Shown here: in pieces, positions 54,078 to 62,828 of the stretch
Layout: each line of letters opens with the position of its first letter
Numbering within the stretch: position 1 is the stretch's first letter
Assembly (NCBI RefSeq): GCF_029910235.1
Contig: NZ_CP112874.1
Location: 2,108,001 to 2,172,000, forward strand
Direction of reading: 5' to 3'
Source of the DNA: Pseudanabaena galeata CCNP1313
Lineage (GTDB): Bacteria; Cyanobacteriota; Cyanobacteriia; Pseudanabaenales; Pseudanabaenaceae
Length of the DNA: 64,000 nt
Made by a program: the position numbers and the translations under genes
The notes under the pieces: model-generated
Told to the model about the DNA's origin: nothing
The model's input: only the letters and a program-made list of their open reading frames with translations
The model's database searches: none

Positions 54078-56130
54078 GTCTTTGAAGTTCCATCTTATCA
54101 GGGATCTGGATAGTCTCATTGCCATTGGTTTCAGCTAGAGTTTCGAGATCGCTTGAGTAATGTTCTGTTTTCTCTATGTTGATAGGAGTCGCTAAATCGT
54201 ATTTTGAAGCGATCGCCACCTCTATTTCCAACGTAAAAGTACTACCCTGATCGATGACGCTCTCGACTTCGATATTGCTATTCATTAAATTCGCAATCCG
54301 CCGACATATCGCTAAGCCTAATCCTGTTCCTTCGCTCTGACGCTGGCGATCGCCTACTTGTAAAAATGGTTCAAAGATTGTCTCTAGCTTGTCAGACGGA
54401 ATTCCCACTCCAGTATCTTGTATTTGGAAACGGATGATAGCTAAGGCTTTTCCCATCGGCTCTCTTTTGCCCCCAATTTGCTGCACCTTAAAAACCACTG
54501 AACCGCGATCAGTAAATTTGATCGCATTACTCAATAAATTAATCAAAATTTGTCTTAAACGCACATCATCAACTTCAATTTCTGGCACTAGATGCGGATC
54601 AGGTAAATACAAAAACTCTAGTCCCTTACTCTCGGATCTGACCCGACACATTTCAATTACACCTTGCAAAAATGAAGGTAAATGAATAAATTTTGGATGA
54701 AGTTCTAGTTTATTAGCTTCAATTTTGGAAAGATCTAAAACATCGTCTATGAGCGTTAACAGATGAAACCCACATTGATGAATAATATCAACTCCGCGCT
54801 TTTCCTTATCTCCCCAAGCTCGCGATCGCCTTAAAATTTGGGTGTAACCTAAGATCCCGTTTAAAGGCGTTCTTAACTCATGGCTCATATGGGCTAGAAA
54901 TTCACTTTTTGCATGGTTTGCCGAATCTGCTAGCTCTTTAGCTATTTTTAACTCGCTGGTTCTTTCTTCTACCTTTTGTTCTAAACCTTCAAAGGAAGAC
55001 TTTAACTGTTTTGCCATTTTATTAAAAGTCTGCGCTAATACGCCCACTTCATCGATAGTCATAATTGGTGCAGCTTGATTGAGATCTCCAGCCGCTAAAC
55101 TAGCCGCTGCCTCACTAATTGCTACAATCGGACGTGTGATTTGACTAGAGAACCAGTAAATAGCAACTAGCAATACTCCTGAAGAGAGAAACCCCAAGAC
55201 AAGAATATTTATAGCTAAGCGGTTGGCTGGAGCTAACGCTCTTTCTTGGCTAATTTCGGCGATCAGTGCCAAATTTTGTGAAGGTAACCACCAATATACG
55301 CCTACCACAGGTACACCTGCGTAGTTATTGTAAGCTCCAAAAACATTTTGTTGTCTAATCGCTTGATTGATCCCTTCGCTAGATACTCCATTTGCCCAAA
55401 GGCGATCGTTGGCGTTTGCTTGTTCCCCCGCAATAAAAATGGCTTTCGTACCAGCTTTGCCAATCAAATAAGTTTCACCTGTTTCACCTAGCCCCGTATT
55501 ATCACGAATTAAAGCATCAATGTCATCCAGATTAAAATCAGCAGTCACCGCCCCCATTTTGGTATTAAATTCATCGAACAATGCGGTGCTAACTGTCATT
55601 GCTACTTTTTTGGTACTTGATGAAATATAAAAATTAGGAACAACTGTATCTAAGCGATCGCCTGTAAAGTATGTAGCAGGATCACCCAAGGGCAGATAGC
55701 TTCCCTCTAGTTTGGGGTCTAAGGAGGAGAAGATCACAAAACCACTATTTCTTGTAATACGGATATTCCTTAAGTTTGGTTTTACTCTCCCAATCTGTTC
55801 CATATATTGTTTGAGTTCAGCATAGGCTTGTTGATAAGTAGGTTGAGAAGATTCGGAAGTCAGAAGTATGCTTAATGTCTCTTTAATTTTGAAATCTTGA
55901 CTAACCAGAAGAATATCGCGTAACTGGTTATCTACCCACTTTGTAAGTTGATAGGATTTTAACTGGTTTGCCACGGTCAAGCGATCGACGACTTCTGCCG
56001 ATAGAGAATTGCGTGCATGAAAATAGGAACCGATCGCCACCGTAATCACAGTAATCACAGACAATGCCGAAAAATAGCCGACAATTTGCCTTAATAAACT
56101 GCGACTGAGCCATAATTTCATTCTTTTCAT
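54073..56130 (-). pseudogene. membrane sensor histidine kinase, 3' end lost to an IS insertion
   Basis: Original protein 745 aa; the present open frame gives about 685 aa, ending in four codons altered by the IS end. The start ATG 56130 overlaps the upstream stop as ATGA. Layout: membrane helix (10-35), extracellular Cache-type sensor (about 40-290), second helix, HAMP (about 325-375), HisKA with [15 protein letters not shown], and a complete ATPase domain ([29 protein letters not shown]). Because the core is intact, the shortened kinase may still be active. It would read a ligand brought by the solute-binding protein encoded just upstream. Confidence 0.9.
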
Positions 56131-57542
56131 ACTGTTTTCTCCCAAGATTGCCAAATATCTTGGATTTTAGAGATCAACCAATCTGTAGATTCTACAATTG
56201 AAGCCTTGTCTTGAATGACTTTGAGAACTGTCTTTGCCCAAAGTTGCTGGTTTTGGACTGCGCTAAAGGCTGAGTGAATTACCTCATAAGGCACAAAGCT
56301 AGGACGTTGAAAAATTTGCATTGCTGATGACAAGTGGGGATCGTTAGGGTCATTCCAAAATGAATCTTCTAACAGATCTGGCATGACTGGAAAAACTCTT
56401 CCTTTAAAACTTTTTAACAGAGGAATCAAGTTATCTCTACGAATTAAAAAGCTTAAAAACTCCTTGGCAAGCTGAGGGTCTCTCCCATTTTTAGGAACGA
56501 TTGCCTGCTTTATTCCTTTTCTGGTCAATAATTCACTACCATCTACTTTTAAGGGTCGATTAATTGTCACGATCTGGCGATATCTGGCGATCGCATCACG
56601 ATCATACCTAGGATGAGATAGCTTTTGAGTAAGCGGAATTGATAGTGTTAGGTTTTGAGTCATTAAGATTTCGCCATTTAATAAACTATTGTTATTACCC
56701 GCACCTAACCACTGAGAGGCCGCAGGCGGCACATATCCCTGTAAATAAAAATTAGTAAACTCCCTTAATGCGTCCATAAACTTTTGACGATTTTCAGGAC
56801 TCGATAGCAAGAGTTGTCCTTGAGCATTAACCACAGAGACATCATAGGCATCCATAAACATCTTTAGAGATGTGTAAGTATCAAATCCAATGGCAGACAT
56901 ACAAAGACCAACACCGTAAATTTTAGGGTGATTCTTAGCTCGCAACAATGTTTGAGCAGTTCGCCAGAATTGCCAAAACTGATCCCATTCTCTAGGAATA
57001 TCCTGCTGCGTGAATCCAATCTCTTCTATAAGATTTCCCCAATAGTGAATATAGTCATCCGATTGCCACAATGGCATAGCGTAGTAACTACGTTCTTTTT
57101 GCACTTGATTGCGATAGAAGACATGATCAAGCGCAATAGAAGTATATCTGTCTTCAATCGGATGAATTACATCAGACAAATCAACTAGGCGATCTTGCCA
57201 AGCTAATTTGGGTGCAAGGCTAGCATCGATTCCCACAGAATAGACAATATCAGGAATTTGCTCGAAATTTTGTTGGTCGATAAAGCTAGTCAACTGCTGA
57301 TCAATCAAAGGAACAGGTAATAGTTTTAAGTCAACATCCTTACCAGTCTTTTGTTCCCATAATTGAACTAGAAGATTGATCTGTTCATTCTCTTCTGGTA
57401 AAAAACCCTGCTCCCACCAAATTACAAGATCAGCTTTATTGGACTTCTGACTATTAGTACTGTTTAGATACTTTGATGGGGTACAACTTGACATTCCCAA
57501 TGCCCCCAAAGATAGCTTGGTAAAATGCCGTCTATTTAACAT
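56127..57542 (-). CDS. extracellular solute-binding lipoprotein (family 1), sensory partner
   Basis: 471 aa from ATG 57542 ([13 protein letters not shown]). The signal has a twin-arginine start and a lipobox-like GMSSC, so it is probably a membrane-anchored lipoprotein. The body matches sugar-type family 1 binding proteins ([48 protein letters not shown]). No permease or ATPase is adjacent; instead it is coupled (ATGA) to a membrane histidine kinase. It therefore likely presents a ligand, possibly a carbohydrate, to the sensor, as binding proteins do in other three-part systems. Confidence 0.85.
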   Translation of the reverse strand: MLNRRHFTKLSLGALGMSSCTPSKYLNSTNSQKSNKADLVIWWEQGFLPEENEQINLLVQLWEQKTGKDVDLKLLPVPLIDQQLTSFIDQQNFEQIPDIVYSVGIDASLAPKLAWQDRLVDLSDVIHPIEDRYTSIALDHVFYRNQVQKERSYYAMPLWQSDDYIHYWGNLIEEIGFTQQDIPREWDQFWQFWRTAQTLLRAKNHPKIYGVGLCMSAIGFDTYTSLKMFMDAYDVSVVNAQGQLLLSSPENRQKFMDALREFTNFYLQGYVPPAASQWLGAGNNNSLLNGEILMTQNLTLSIPLTQKLSHPRYDRDAIARYRQIVTINRPLKVDGSELLTRKGIKQAIVPKNGRDPQLAKEFLSFLIRRDNLIPLLKSFKGRVFPVMPDLLEDSFWNDPNDPHLSSAMQIFQRPSFVPYEVIHSAFSAVQNQQLWAKTVLKVIQDKASIVESTDWLISKIQDIWQSWEKTV

Positions 57543-57693
57543 AATGAATTGGCATAACAAGTTAATATGCTATTAATAATAACAATTCACAAAAGTGTCG
57601 CGACACTTTTGTGAATTAAAAACCAAAACCAGTCTTTGTGTTTTGGTATAACTTAGCAAAATAACATATAAGTATATGTAATTGTATATTCAA

Positions 57694-57787
57694 CTATAGC
57701 AATCCTAAATAGGTTGAGAGAGTGCGCCCCTTCGGGGCGCACTCTCTCAACACTCAAAATCTTACAACTCATTTAGGAGCGCTATAT
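57694..57787. repeat. palindromic element A, copy 2
   Basis: Same left and right 20-bp ends as copy 1 (16180) and identical in the right half. The hairpin arms differ in one place (GAGAGAGTG instead of GTGAGAGTG), and both arms changed together so pairing is kept. Confidence 0.9.
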
Positions 57788-57802
57788 TTTTTATCAGTAA
57801 TT

Positions 57803-57845
57803 AATTGTCATTATGAAAATCGATTCCATAATGACAATTGCTGAT
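57803..57845. repeat. element C remnant: two ends only
   Basis: AATTGTCATTATGAAAATCG and the complementary CCATAATGACAATTGCTGA stand back to back, so this is element C without its two internal hairpins. Confidence 0.7.
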
Positions 57846-58413
57846 TTTCTACTCTCAATAATGCAATAACAGTATTGCTGTAATTGGGCGTTTTGGGGAA
57901 CCGTTTATTTGTATGTGTATAAGTAGGAGATGCTTTATAATTTAAGACCAAAGATTTACTATGACAAAAGCTCTATAAATGGAGCAATGCTAAATTATTT
58001 GTAAGCATAACAAGAAGCTACCCCCCCTTGTTATGTACTTTAGCTTCTCATGATTCATTTAGGATTTATATAATTTCTAAAATATTCACTAGGCAATAGT
58101 AATGACTATCTATTAGTCATTTACTACCTTACCAGTCTAAAAATAGACATTAAAACCCAAGAATTAGTGGTGTGATGCGAAGCGCCACTTCAATAATTCT
58201 TGGTCGGGAAGTTATTTAATGATGATATACCAAAATACAAAACGGCTATACCGTTTTATCTGAATTGTTCAGATAGCGACACCTTCCCCCATGTGTAACC
58301 TGTTATGCTGAGGTTGTGAGACAATCCGATCAATACAATTCTATAAGTAATCTTAAGATAGCTAAACCAAAGAATAATTTTAGATTTCGGAAAAATCTGA
58401 GCAGTTTTAAATT

Positions 58414-60135
58414 ATGAAAAACAAAGTAAAATCGATTTTAGTAGTTGATGATGAAATTGAAATTCAAAGACTTTTTAAACAGAGATTTAGAAAAAGAATT
58501 CAAGCTAAAGAACTAGATTTTATATTTGCGTCAAATGGTTTAGAAGCAATTGAAATCTTGAAAGAGTCGAATTGTATATCGATGGTTCTAACTGATATTA
58601 GAATGCCAGAAATGGATGGTTTATCCTTAATTTCAAAATTGGCTGAACTTGATCAAAATTTAAAAGCAGTAGTAGTTTCAGCCTATGGAGACATGCAGAA
58701 TATTCGGATGGCGATGAATTACGGTGCTTTTGACTTTGTAACTAAACCGATTGATTTTGAAGACTTAGAAATTACTATTAATAAAACACTTACTTTTGTA
58801 GATAGTTTACAGGAACAGCAGCAAAAGCTGGAGGAAGCGTTCACACAGGTGCGATCGCTAGAATTAAAGGAAATTGCTCTTGCTCATGCCAAAGAGATGG
58901 CGGAAGCGTCAAATGCAGCAAAGAGTGCTTTTTTAGCAAATATGAGCCATGAAATCCGTACTCCCATGAATGGTGTAATCGGAATGGCAGATCTACTGGC
59001 AACTACTAACTTAACTGAAGATCAGAAAGATTATGTGCAAATTATTCGTGATAGCGGTAATGCACTGTTAACAATCATTAATGACATTCTTGATTTTTCT
59101 AAAATTGAATCAGGAATGTTGAAAATAGAAAGCCGACCTTTGTTTTTAGAAGATATTATTAAATCTGTCTGCGAACTTTTAAGCAACCAAGCGAACGATA
59201 AAAGCCTCAACATTCAATATTCAATCAATCCTGATATCCCTAGAGAGCTATCGGGTGATGCGGTACGAATTCGTCAAATTTTAATCAATCTTTTAGGCAA
59301 TGCCATTAAATTTACGCTACAGGGAAATATTTCAATCTCGGTTGCACCTCGTTTATCTGCTGGCGATCGCGCCAATGCCAATAGGTTATGTGAATTAATT
59401 TTCATAGTTACAGATACGGGGATTGGCATTGAATATGAGCAACTAAATTTATTGTTTCAGCCCTTTACTCAAGCTGATTCTTCCATTAGTCGCAAATACG
59501 GTGGCACAGGACTGGGGCTGGCAATTAGCAAAAGTTTAGTTGAGTTAATGGGAGGCACTATTTGGGTAGAAACCAATGGTCGAATCGGTGGTAACCCTCC
59601 TGTTAATTGGATATTTAATTCTGAAGATATATACATGCGAGGTTCCAAGTTCTACTTTACGCTAGTTCTGGAAACGTTACCTACAATATGTATCCCATGT
59701 CCAGCAACCAGTAACCAAAGCATTCAACCAAATTTATCCCCTCTGGCTCAACCAACTCTTCCATCAGCTAGTTTCCAAGTCCTCATTGCTGAAGACAATC
59801 TCGTTAATCAAAGGATACTTGAATTATTTCTAGAAAGCCTTGGCTATAGTCCAAATCTTGCCAATAATGGTTTAGAAGTACTAGAAGCTCTCGGTCAAAA
59901 AAATTATGACTTGATTTTTATGGATATACAAATGCCTAAGGTTGATGGAATTACAGCTACGAAAAAGATTCGCCAAGATTTCCAACAACAACCATGGATT
60001 GTGGCCTTGACCGCTAATGCTTTGCCAGAAGATCGTCAATTATGCCTAGATGCGGGGATGAACGACTTTATTACTAAGCCAATTCAGATTGAAGATATTG
60101 TGAATATTTTCGTGAGGTATAGCAATTCCAAGTAG
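58414..60135 (+). CDS. REC-HK-REC hybrid histidine kinase
   Basis: 573 aa. First receiver (about 1-125: phospho-Asp in LTDIRMP, Lys in FVTKP), a coiled coil, kinase core with FLANMSHEIRTPMNG (His about 180), NLLGNAIKFT, DTGIGI and GTGLGLAIS, then a second receiver (about 455-570: LIAEDNLVNQ, phospho-Asp in FMDIQMP, Lys in FITKPIQ). There is no sensor or membrane segment, so input probably arrives by phosphotransfer to the first receiver. The stop codon overlaps the left end of an element E copy. Confidence 0.92.
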   Translation: MKNKVKSILVVDDEIEIQRLFKQRFRKRIQAKELDFIFASNGLEAIEILKESNCISMVLTDIRMPEMDGLSLISKLAELDQNLKAVVVSAYGDMQNIRMAMNYGAFDFVTKPIDFEDLEITINKTLTFVDSLQEQQQKLEEAFTQVRSLELKEIALAHAKEMAEASNAAKSAFLANMSHEIRTPMNGVIGMADLLATTNLTEDQKDYVQIIRDSGNALLTIINDILDFSKIESGMLKIESRPLFLEDIIKSVCELLSNQANDKSLNIQYSINPDIPRELSGDAVRIRQILINLLGNAIKFTLQGNISISVAPRLSAGDRANANRLCELIFIVTDTGIGIEYEQLNLLFQPFTQADSSISRKYGGTGLGLAISKSLVELMGGTIWVETNGRIGGNPPVNWIFNSEDIYMRGSKFYFTLVLETLPTICIPCPATSNQSIQPNLSPLAQPTLPSASFQVLIAEDNLVNQRILELFLESLGYSPNLANNGLEVLEALGQKNYDLIFMDIQMPKVDGITATKKIRQDFQQQPWIVALTANALPEDRQLCLDAGMNDFITKPIQIEDIVNIFVRYSNSK

Positions 60136-60408
60136 TTACGTGGAACGCTGAGATTGGGGCTTGGAGACCAAGCCCCTACCTTTACAAATATGTAGGGATT
60201 TGGTCTCCAAATCCTCTTTTAGAGGCCATTTAAGAACTGTCTAGCTCCCCCTCAATCCCCCTTAAAAAGGGAGAATTATCTTCTTCCCCCTTTTTAAGGG
60301 GGATTGAGGGGGAGCTCTTAGTTTTTTTATACCAGAAAGTAATTCTTAAATAGTTTCTTAAGATGATATGGAAACATGATGACGATCTTCGTTCTACGTA
60401 ACATCAGT
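60135..60408. repeat. element E copy 3, enlarged by another hairpin
   Basis: The left end GTTACGTGGAACG (60135) pairs with CGTTCTACGTAACATCAGT at the right (60390-60408). Inside is GGGGCTTGGAGACCAAGCCCC and a further 29-bp-arm hairpin at 60243-60316 (AGCTCCCCCTCAATCCCCCT), of a type widespread in cyanobacteria. The left end lacks the outermost bases of the 17-bp repeat. Confidence 0.75.
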
Positions 60409-60411
60409 AAA

Positions 60412-60568
60412 TATAGCTGTCGCCAAGTGTATGAGGACATAAAACCCAAGAAGATGAGTGGCGGCGCGAAGCGGCGCCACTCATCTTCTTGGGTTTGGTC
60501 TGTGAGCATTCTTAACACCGAAGAAATTATAAAAAGCTCGTTCTATAAGGTTTTTATAATTTCTTCGG
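60412..60568. repeat. element D copy 2 (right end lost) and another hairpin
   Basis: TATAGCTGTCGCCAAGTGTA matches copy 1 exactly and is followed by its hairpin base AAACCCAAGAAG (60442-60496); the right end is missing. A palindrome CCGAAGAAATTATAAAAA follows at 60518-60568. The 617-bp gap 60136-60752 carries these repeats and, in its last 180 bp, presumably the crtR promoter; no gene seen. Confidence 0.78.
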
Positions 60569-60752
60569 ACTCCGAAAACCGATCGCGGCAAAATCAAAGT
60601 TGCAATCTCGCTCTATTATCGGTAGCATAGGGGATAATAAAAAATGTAATAAAACGCAACAATCAAATATCTTTGGTTTTTGCAACTGGCAATCCCCAAA
60701 TGTATATTTGGCTATAAAGAAAAGATAGGAAATTTGAGTAAGGAGTGACACA

Positions 60753-61637
60753 ATGCAGCAGCAGGGCAAAGCCCTAACTGTTCCAATCGGTCTGATGGGT
60801 GCAGCACAGGGATTTAATCCGACGATACTACTGCTACTGGGTTCGATTGTTTTGGCAACTGCATCGACAACAGGGTATTGGGTATGGGGCTGGGCGCACT
60901 GGCTCGTATTTGTTTGTAATTTTTCGGCGCTTTATGTACTGGGAACAGTAATACATGATGCTTGCCATAACGTTGCTCACCCCAATCGCATTGTCAATGC
61001 TGCGATCGGGCATATTGCCGCAATATTGCAAGGCTTTGTTTTCCCTGTATTTACTCGTGTCCACATGCAGCACCATGCCCATGTGAACGACGAAGAAGAT
61101 GATCCCGACCACTTTGTTTCAACTGGTGGACCATTGTGGTTGATCGCAGCTCGCTTTTTCTATCACGAAGTTTTCTTTTTTCAACGTCGGCTATGGAGAA
61201 ATTACGAGCTTTTAGAATGGGCAATTAGTCGTTTAATTGTGGTCGCGACCATATTTGTTGGTTATCACTATGGTTTTCTTGGCTATATGATGAATTTCTG
61301 GTTTGTGCCAGCAGCCGTGATGGGACTTTTGTTAGGCTTGTTTTTTGACTATTTGCCGCATCGTCCTTTTGTTGAGCGATCGCGTTGGAAGAATGCCAGA
61401 GTTTATCCAGGTAGATTTTTAAATATCTTGCTATTAGGTCAAAACTATCACTTAATTCACCATCTTTGGCCGAATGTACCTTGGTACTACTACGAGAAAG
61501 CTTATTATCAAATGAAGCCTTTGCTTGATGCCAATGGATCACCACAAACCTTAGGGATTTTCAAAATGCCTGATCTAGCTGGTTTTCTATACGATGTGTT
61601 CTTGGGTATTCGTTTTCACAGTCATAAGCACAAATAA
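60753..61637 (+). CDS. crtR: beta-carotene hydroxylase (CrtR type)
   Basis: 294 aa di-iron membrane desaturase/hydroxylase. Histidine boxes are HDACHNVAH (about residue 69), HMQHHAHVN (about 104) and HLIHHLWP (about 240). The blocks DDPDHFVSTGGPLWLIAARF, LFFDYLPHRPF and LLGQNYHLIHH are those of cyanobacterial CrtR, which adds hydroxyl groups to beta-carotene (to zeaxanthin) and, in some species, to monocyclic myxol precursors. The ribosome-binding site AAGGAG precedes the start. Monocistronic with its own terminator. Confidence 0.95.
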   Translation: MQQQGKALTVPIGLMGAAQGFNPTILLLLGSIVLATASTTGYWVWGWAHWLVFVCNFSALYVLGTVIHDACHNVAHPNRIVNAAIGHIAAILQGFVFPVFTRVHMQHHAHVNDEEDDPDHFVSTGGPLWLIAARFFYHEVFFFQRRLWRNYELLEWAISRLIVVATIFVGYHYGFLGYMMNFWFVPAAVMGLLLGLFFDYLPHRPFVERSRWKNARVYPGRFLNILLLGQNYHLIHHLWPNVPWYYYEKAYYQMKPLLDANGSPQTLGIFKMPDLAGFLYDVFLGIRFHSHKHK

Positions 61638-61670
61638 AAAAGGGAGCGCTAAGCGCTCCCTTTTTTATTT
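61632..61670 (+). terminator. terminator of crtR
   Basis: Perfect 19-bp arms AAATAAAAAAGGGAGCGCT and complement with TTTTTT; it includes the crtR stop codon. Confidence 0.88.
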
Positions 61671-61752
61671 ATATGAGGACATAAAACCAAAGAAGAGAAT
61701 GGTGGCGCTACGCGCCGCCATTCTCTTCTTTGGTTTTGCTTTGGCAGCTATA
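61671..61752. repeat. element D copy 3 (left end lost)
   Basis: It starts inside the element at TATGAGGACATAAAACC, carries hairpin AACCAAAGAAGAGAATGG with a GC-rich top, and ends GGCAGCTATA like copy 1. The join with the crtR terminator is seamless, so the lost left end was probably cut off by deletion. Confidence 0.76.
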
Positions 61753-61796
61753 AAAAGCTAGGGCGTTGCACAGCGCTAGCTTTAACTTTTTGGGGG

Positions 61797-62093
61797 CTAT
61801 AGTTTATCCAAGGAATGGTCTAGCTGCATTCTCGTTTCCATTTGGCGGATAAAGTAACCTGTCATCATCGCTGAGCCGATCAAGCCCGCTAAGTTTTCGC
61901 GATCGGTGGTGATACTGACATTAAAGTGCTGTGGAGGTAATATACCTAGCAAGTTTTGAATATTTTGGTTGATGATTTGCTGCGCTTCAGGGCTGACGGA
62001 TTGAGCAACAGTTGCCAGAGTTTCAGGCGATTGATTTTTGAGATAGTCGAGTAAAAGGTTGTTGGAGGAGTTTAGCTCGCCAAGGTTAAACAT
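61797..62093 (-). CDS. DUF760 family protein
   Basis: 98 aa. The family pattern is clear: LLDYLKNQSPETLATVAQSV, SPEAQQIINQNIQNLLGILP and LIGSAMMTGYFIRQMETRMQ. DUF760 proteins occur in cyanobacteria and chloroplasts; in plants some take part in regulated protein turnover, but the bacterial role is unknown. No signal or membrane segment. Confidence 0.87.
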   Translation of the reverse strand: MFNLGELNSSNNLLLDYLKNQSPETLATVAQSVSPEAQQIINQNIQNLLGILPPQHFNVSITTDRENLAGLIGSAMMTGYFIRQMETRMQLDHSLDKL

Positions 62094-62192
62094 AATCGGT
62101 TACCTACATCTTTAATGAAAATATCTAAAATATATTCTTACTGATGCGATCGCTGAGTTTTGGGTAGGAAAACCGTATTTAACCGAATAGAA

Positions 62193-62229
62193 AATTTTAA
62201 AAGCCTTGCTAAGCAAGGCTTTTAAAATT
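62193..62229 (-). terminator. terminator hairpin of ssb
   Basis: AATTTTAAAAGCCTTGCT pairs with its complement; it overlaps the ssb stop codon and ends in AT-rich sequence. Confidence 0.75.
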
Positions 62230-62599
62230 AAAAATCGTCGTCATAGCTGCCGCTACTATTGCTAGCTGCTTCATTATCTTTGCGAGAACCAAGTAGATCT
62301 AGACGATCAACACGAATTACAGGTTTTTGCCGCTCGTCACCTGTAGTGCGATCGTTCCAGCGATCAAATTTGAGTGATCCTGATATACCGATTAGGCTCC
62401 CTTTTTTAACAAAATTTTTGGCAACTTCAGCGGTTTTGTCCCACATTTCTAAGTCAAACCAATCGGGTGGATCATCACGGTTGCTGGTATTGCGATTAAC
62501 TGCGATCGTGAAGTTGCAGACTACTTTGCCAGACTCGAAATATTTAACTTCAGGATCACGTCCTGCACGTCCAACTAGATGAACTTTGTTTAAGGTCAT
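62228..62599 (-). CDS. ssb: single-stranded DNA-binding protein
   Basis: 123 aa OB-fold protein: NKVHLVGRAGRDPEVKYFES, NFTIAVNR, DWFDLEMWDKTAEVAKNFVK, GSLIGISGSLKFDRW. The C-terminus ends in an acidic tip (SYDDDF), the site that recruits repair and replication partners. It protects single-stranded DNA in replication and repair. It is a little shorter than E. coli SSB, as is common in cyanobacteria, which often have two versions. Confidence 0.94.
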   Translation of the reverse strand: MTLNKVHLVGRAGRDPEVKYFESGKVVCNFTIAVNRNTSNRDDPPDWFDLEMWDKTAEVAKNFVKKGSLIGISGSLKFDRWNDRTTGDERQKPVIRVDRLDLLGSRKDNEAASNSSGSYDDDF

Positions 62600-62650
62600 A
62601 GAAAAATTATCAAAAAAGATTTAGACATCTGCATTTTATAGCAAAACCCC

Positions 62651-62825
62651 AAAATAGAGGCGACACTTCGTGTCGCCTCAGCAACTCTCATTAGGAAACC
62701 AATTTTGGTGTTTCCAGCGCCGAAGGCGCTGGAAACACCAAAATTGGTTTTTTGAAAGCCCGCCAACGACGGGCTTTCAAAAAACCGATTTTCATAATGA
62801 GAATTGCTGATGTCGCCTCTATTTT
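62651..62825. repeat. old palindrome split by element C
   Basis: AAAATAGAGGCGACA...TGTCGCCT (62651-62678) is the start of a hairpin whose last part, CTATTTT, reappears after element C at 62818-62825. This shows that the hairpin existed before the element entered its right arm. Confidence 0.88.
62680..62810 (+). mobile_element. miniature element C, copy 2 (131 bp) with target duplication
   Basis: Same length and layout as copy 1. TGTCGCCTC (62671-62679) is repeated directly after the element (62811-62819), a 9-bp target duplication. The element carries a 25-bp-arm hairpin (from 62696) and the GAAAGCCCGCC hairpin, and no coding capacity. Confidence 0.9.
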
Positions 62826-62828
62826 GAG

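Larger units (their letters stand above)
57543..58413. other. 850-bp intergenic region filled with repeats
   Basis: In order: element F copy 7 (57584-57650, with perfect 17-bp hairpin AATTCACAAAAGTGTCG), element A copy 2 (57694-57787), a solo pair of element C ends (57803-57845), a weak hairpin near 58008-58036, a decayed palindrome with CCCAAGAATTAGTGG (58158-58206) and element F copy 8 (58225-58260). The last 150 bp should hold the promoter of the next kinase. No gene is visible. Confidence 0.75.
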
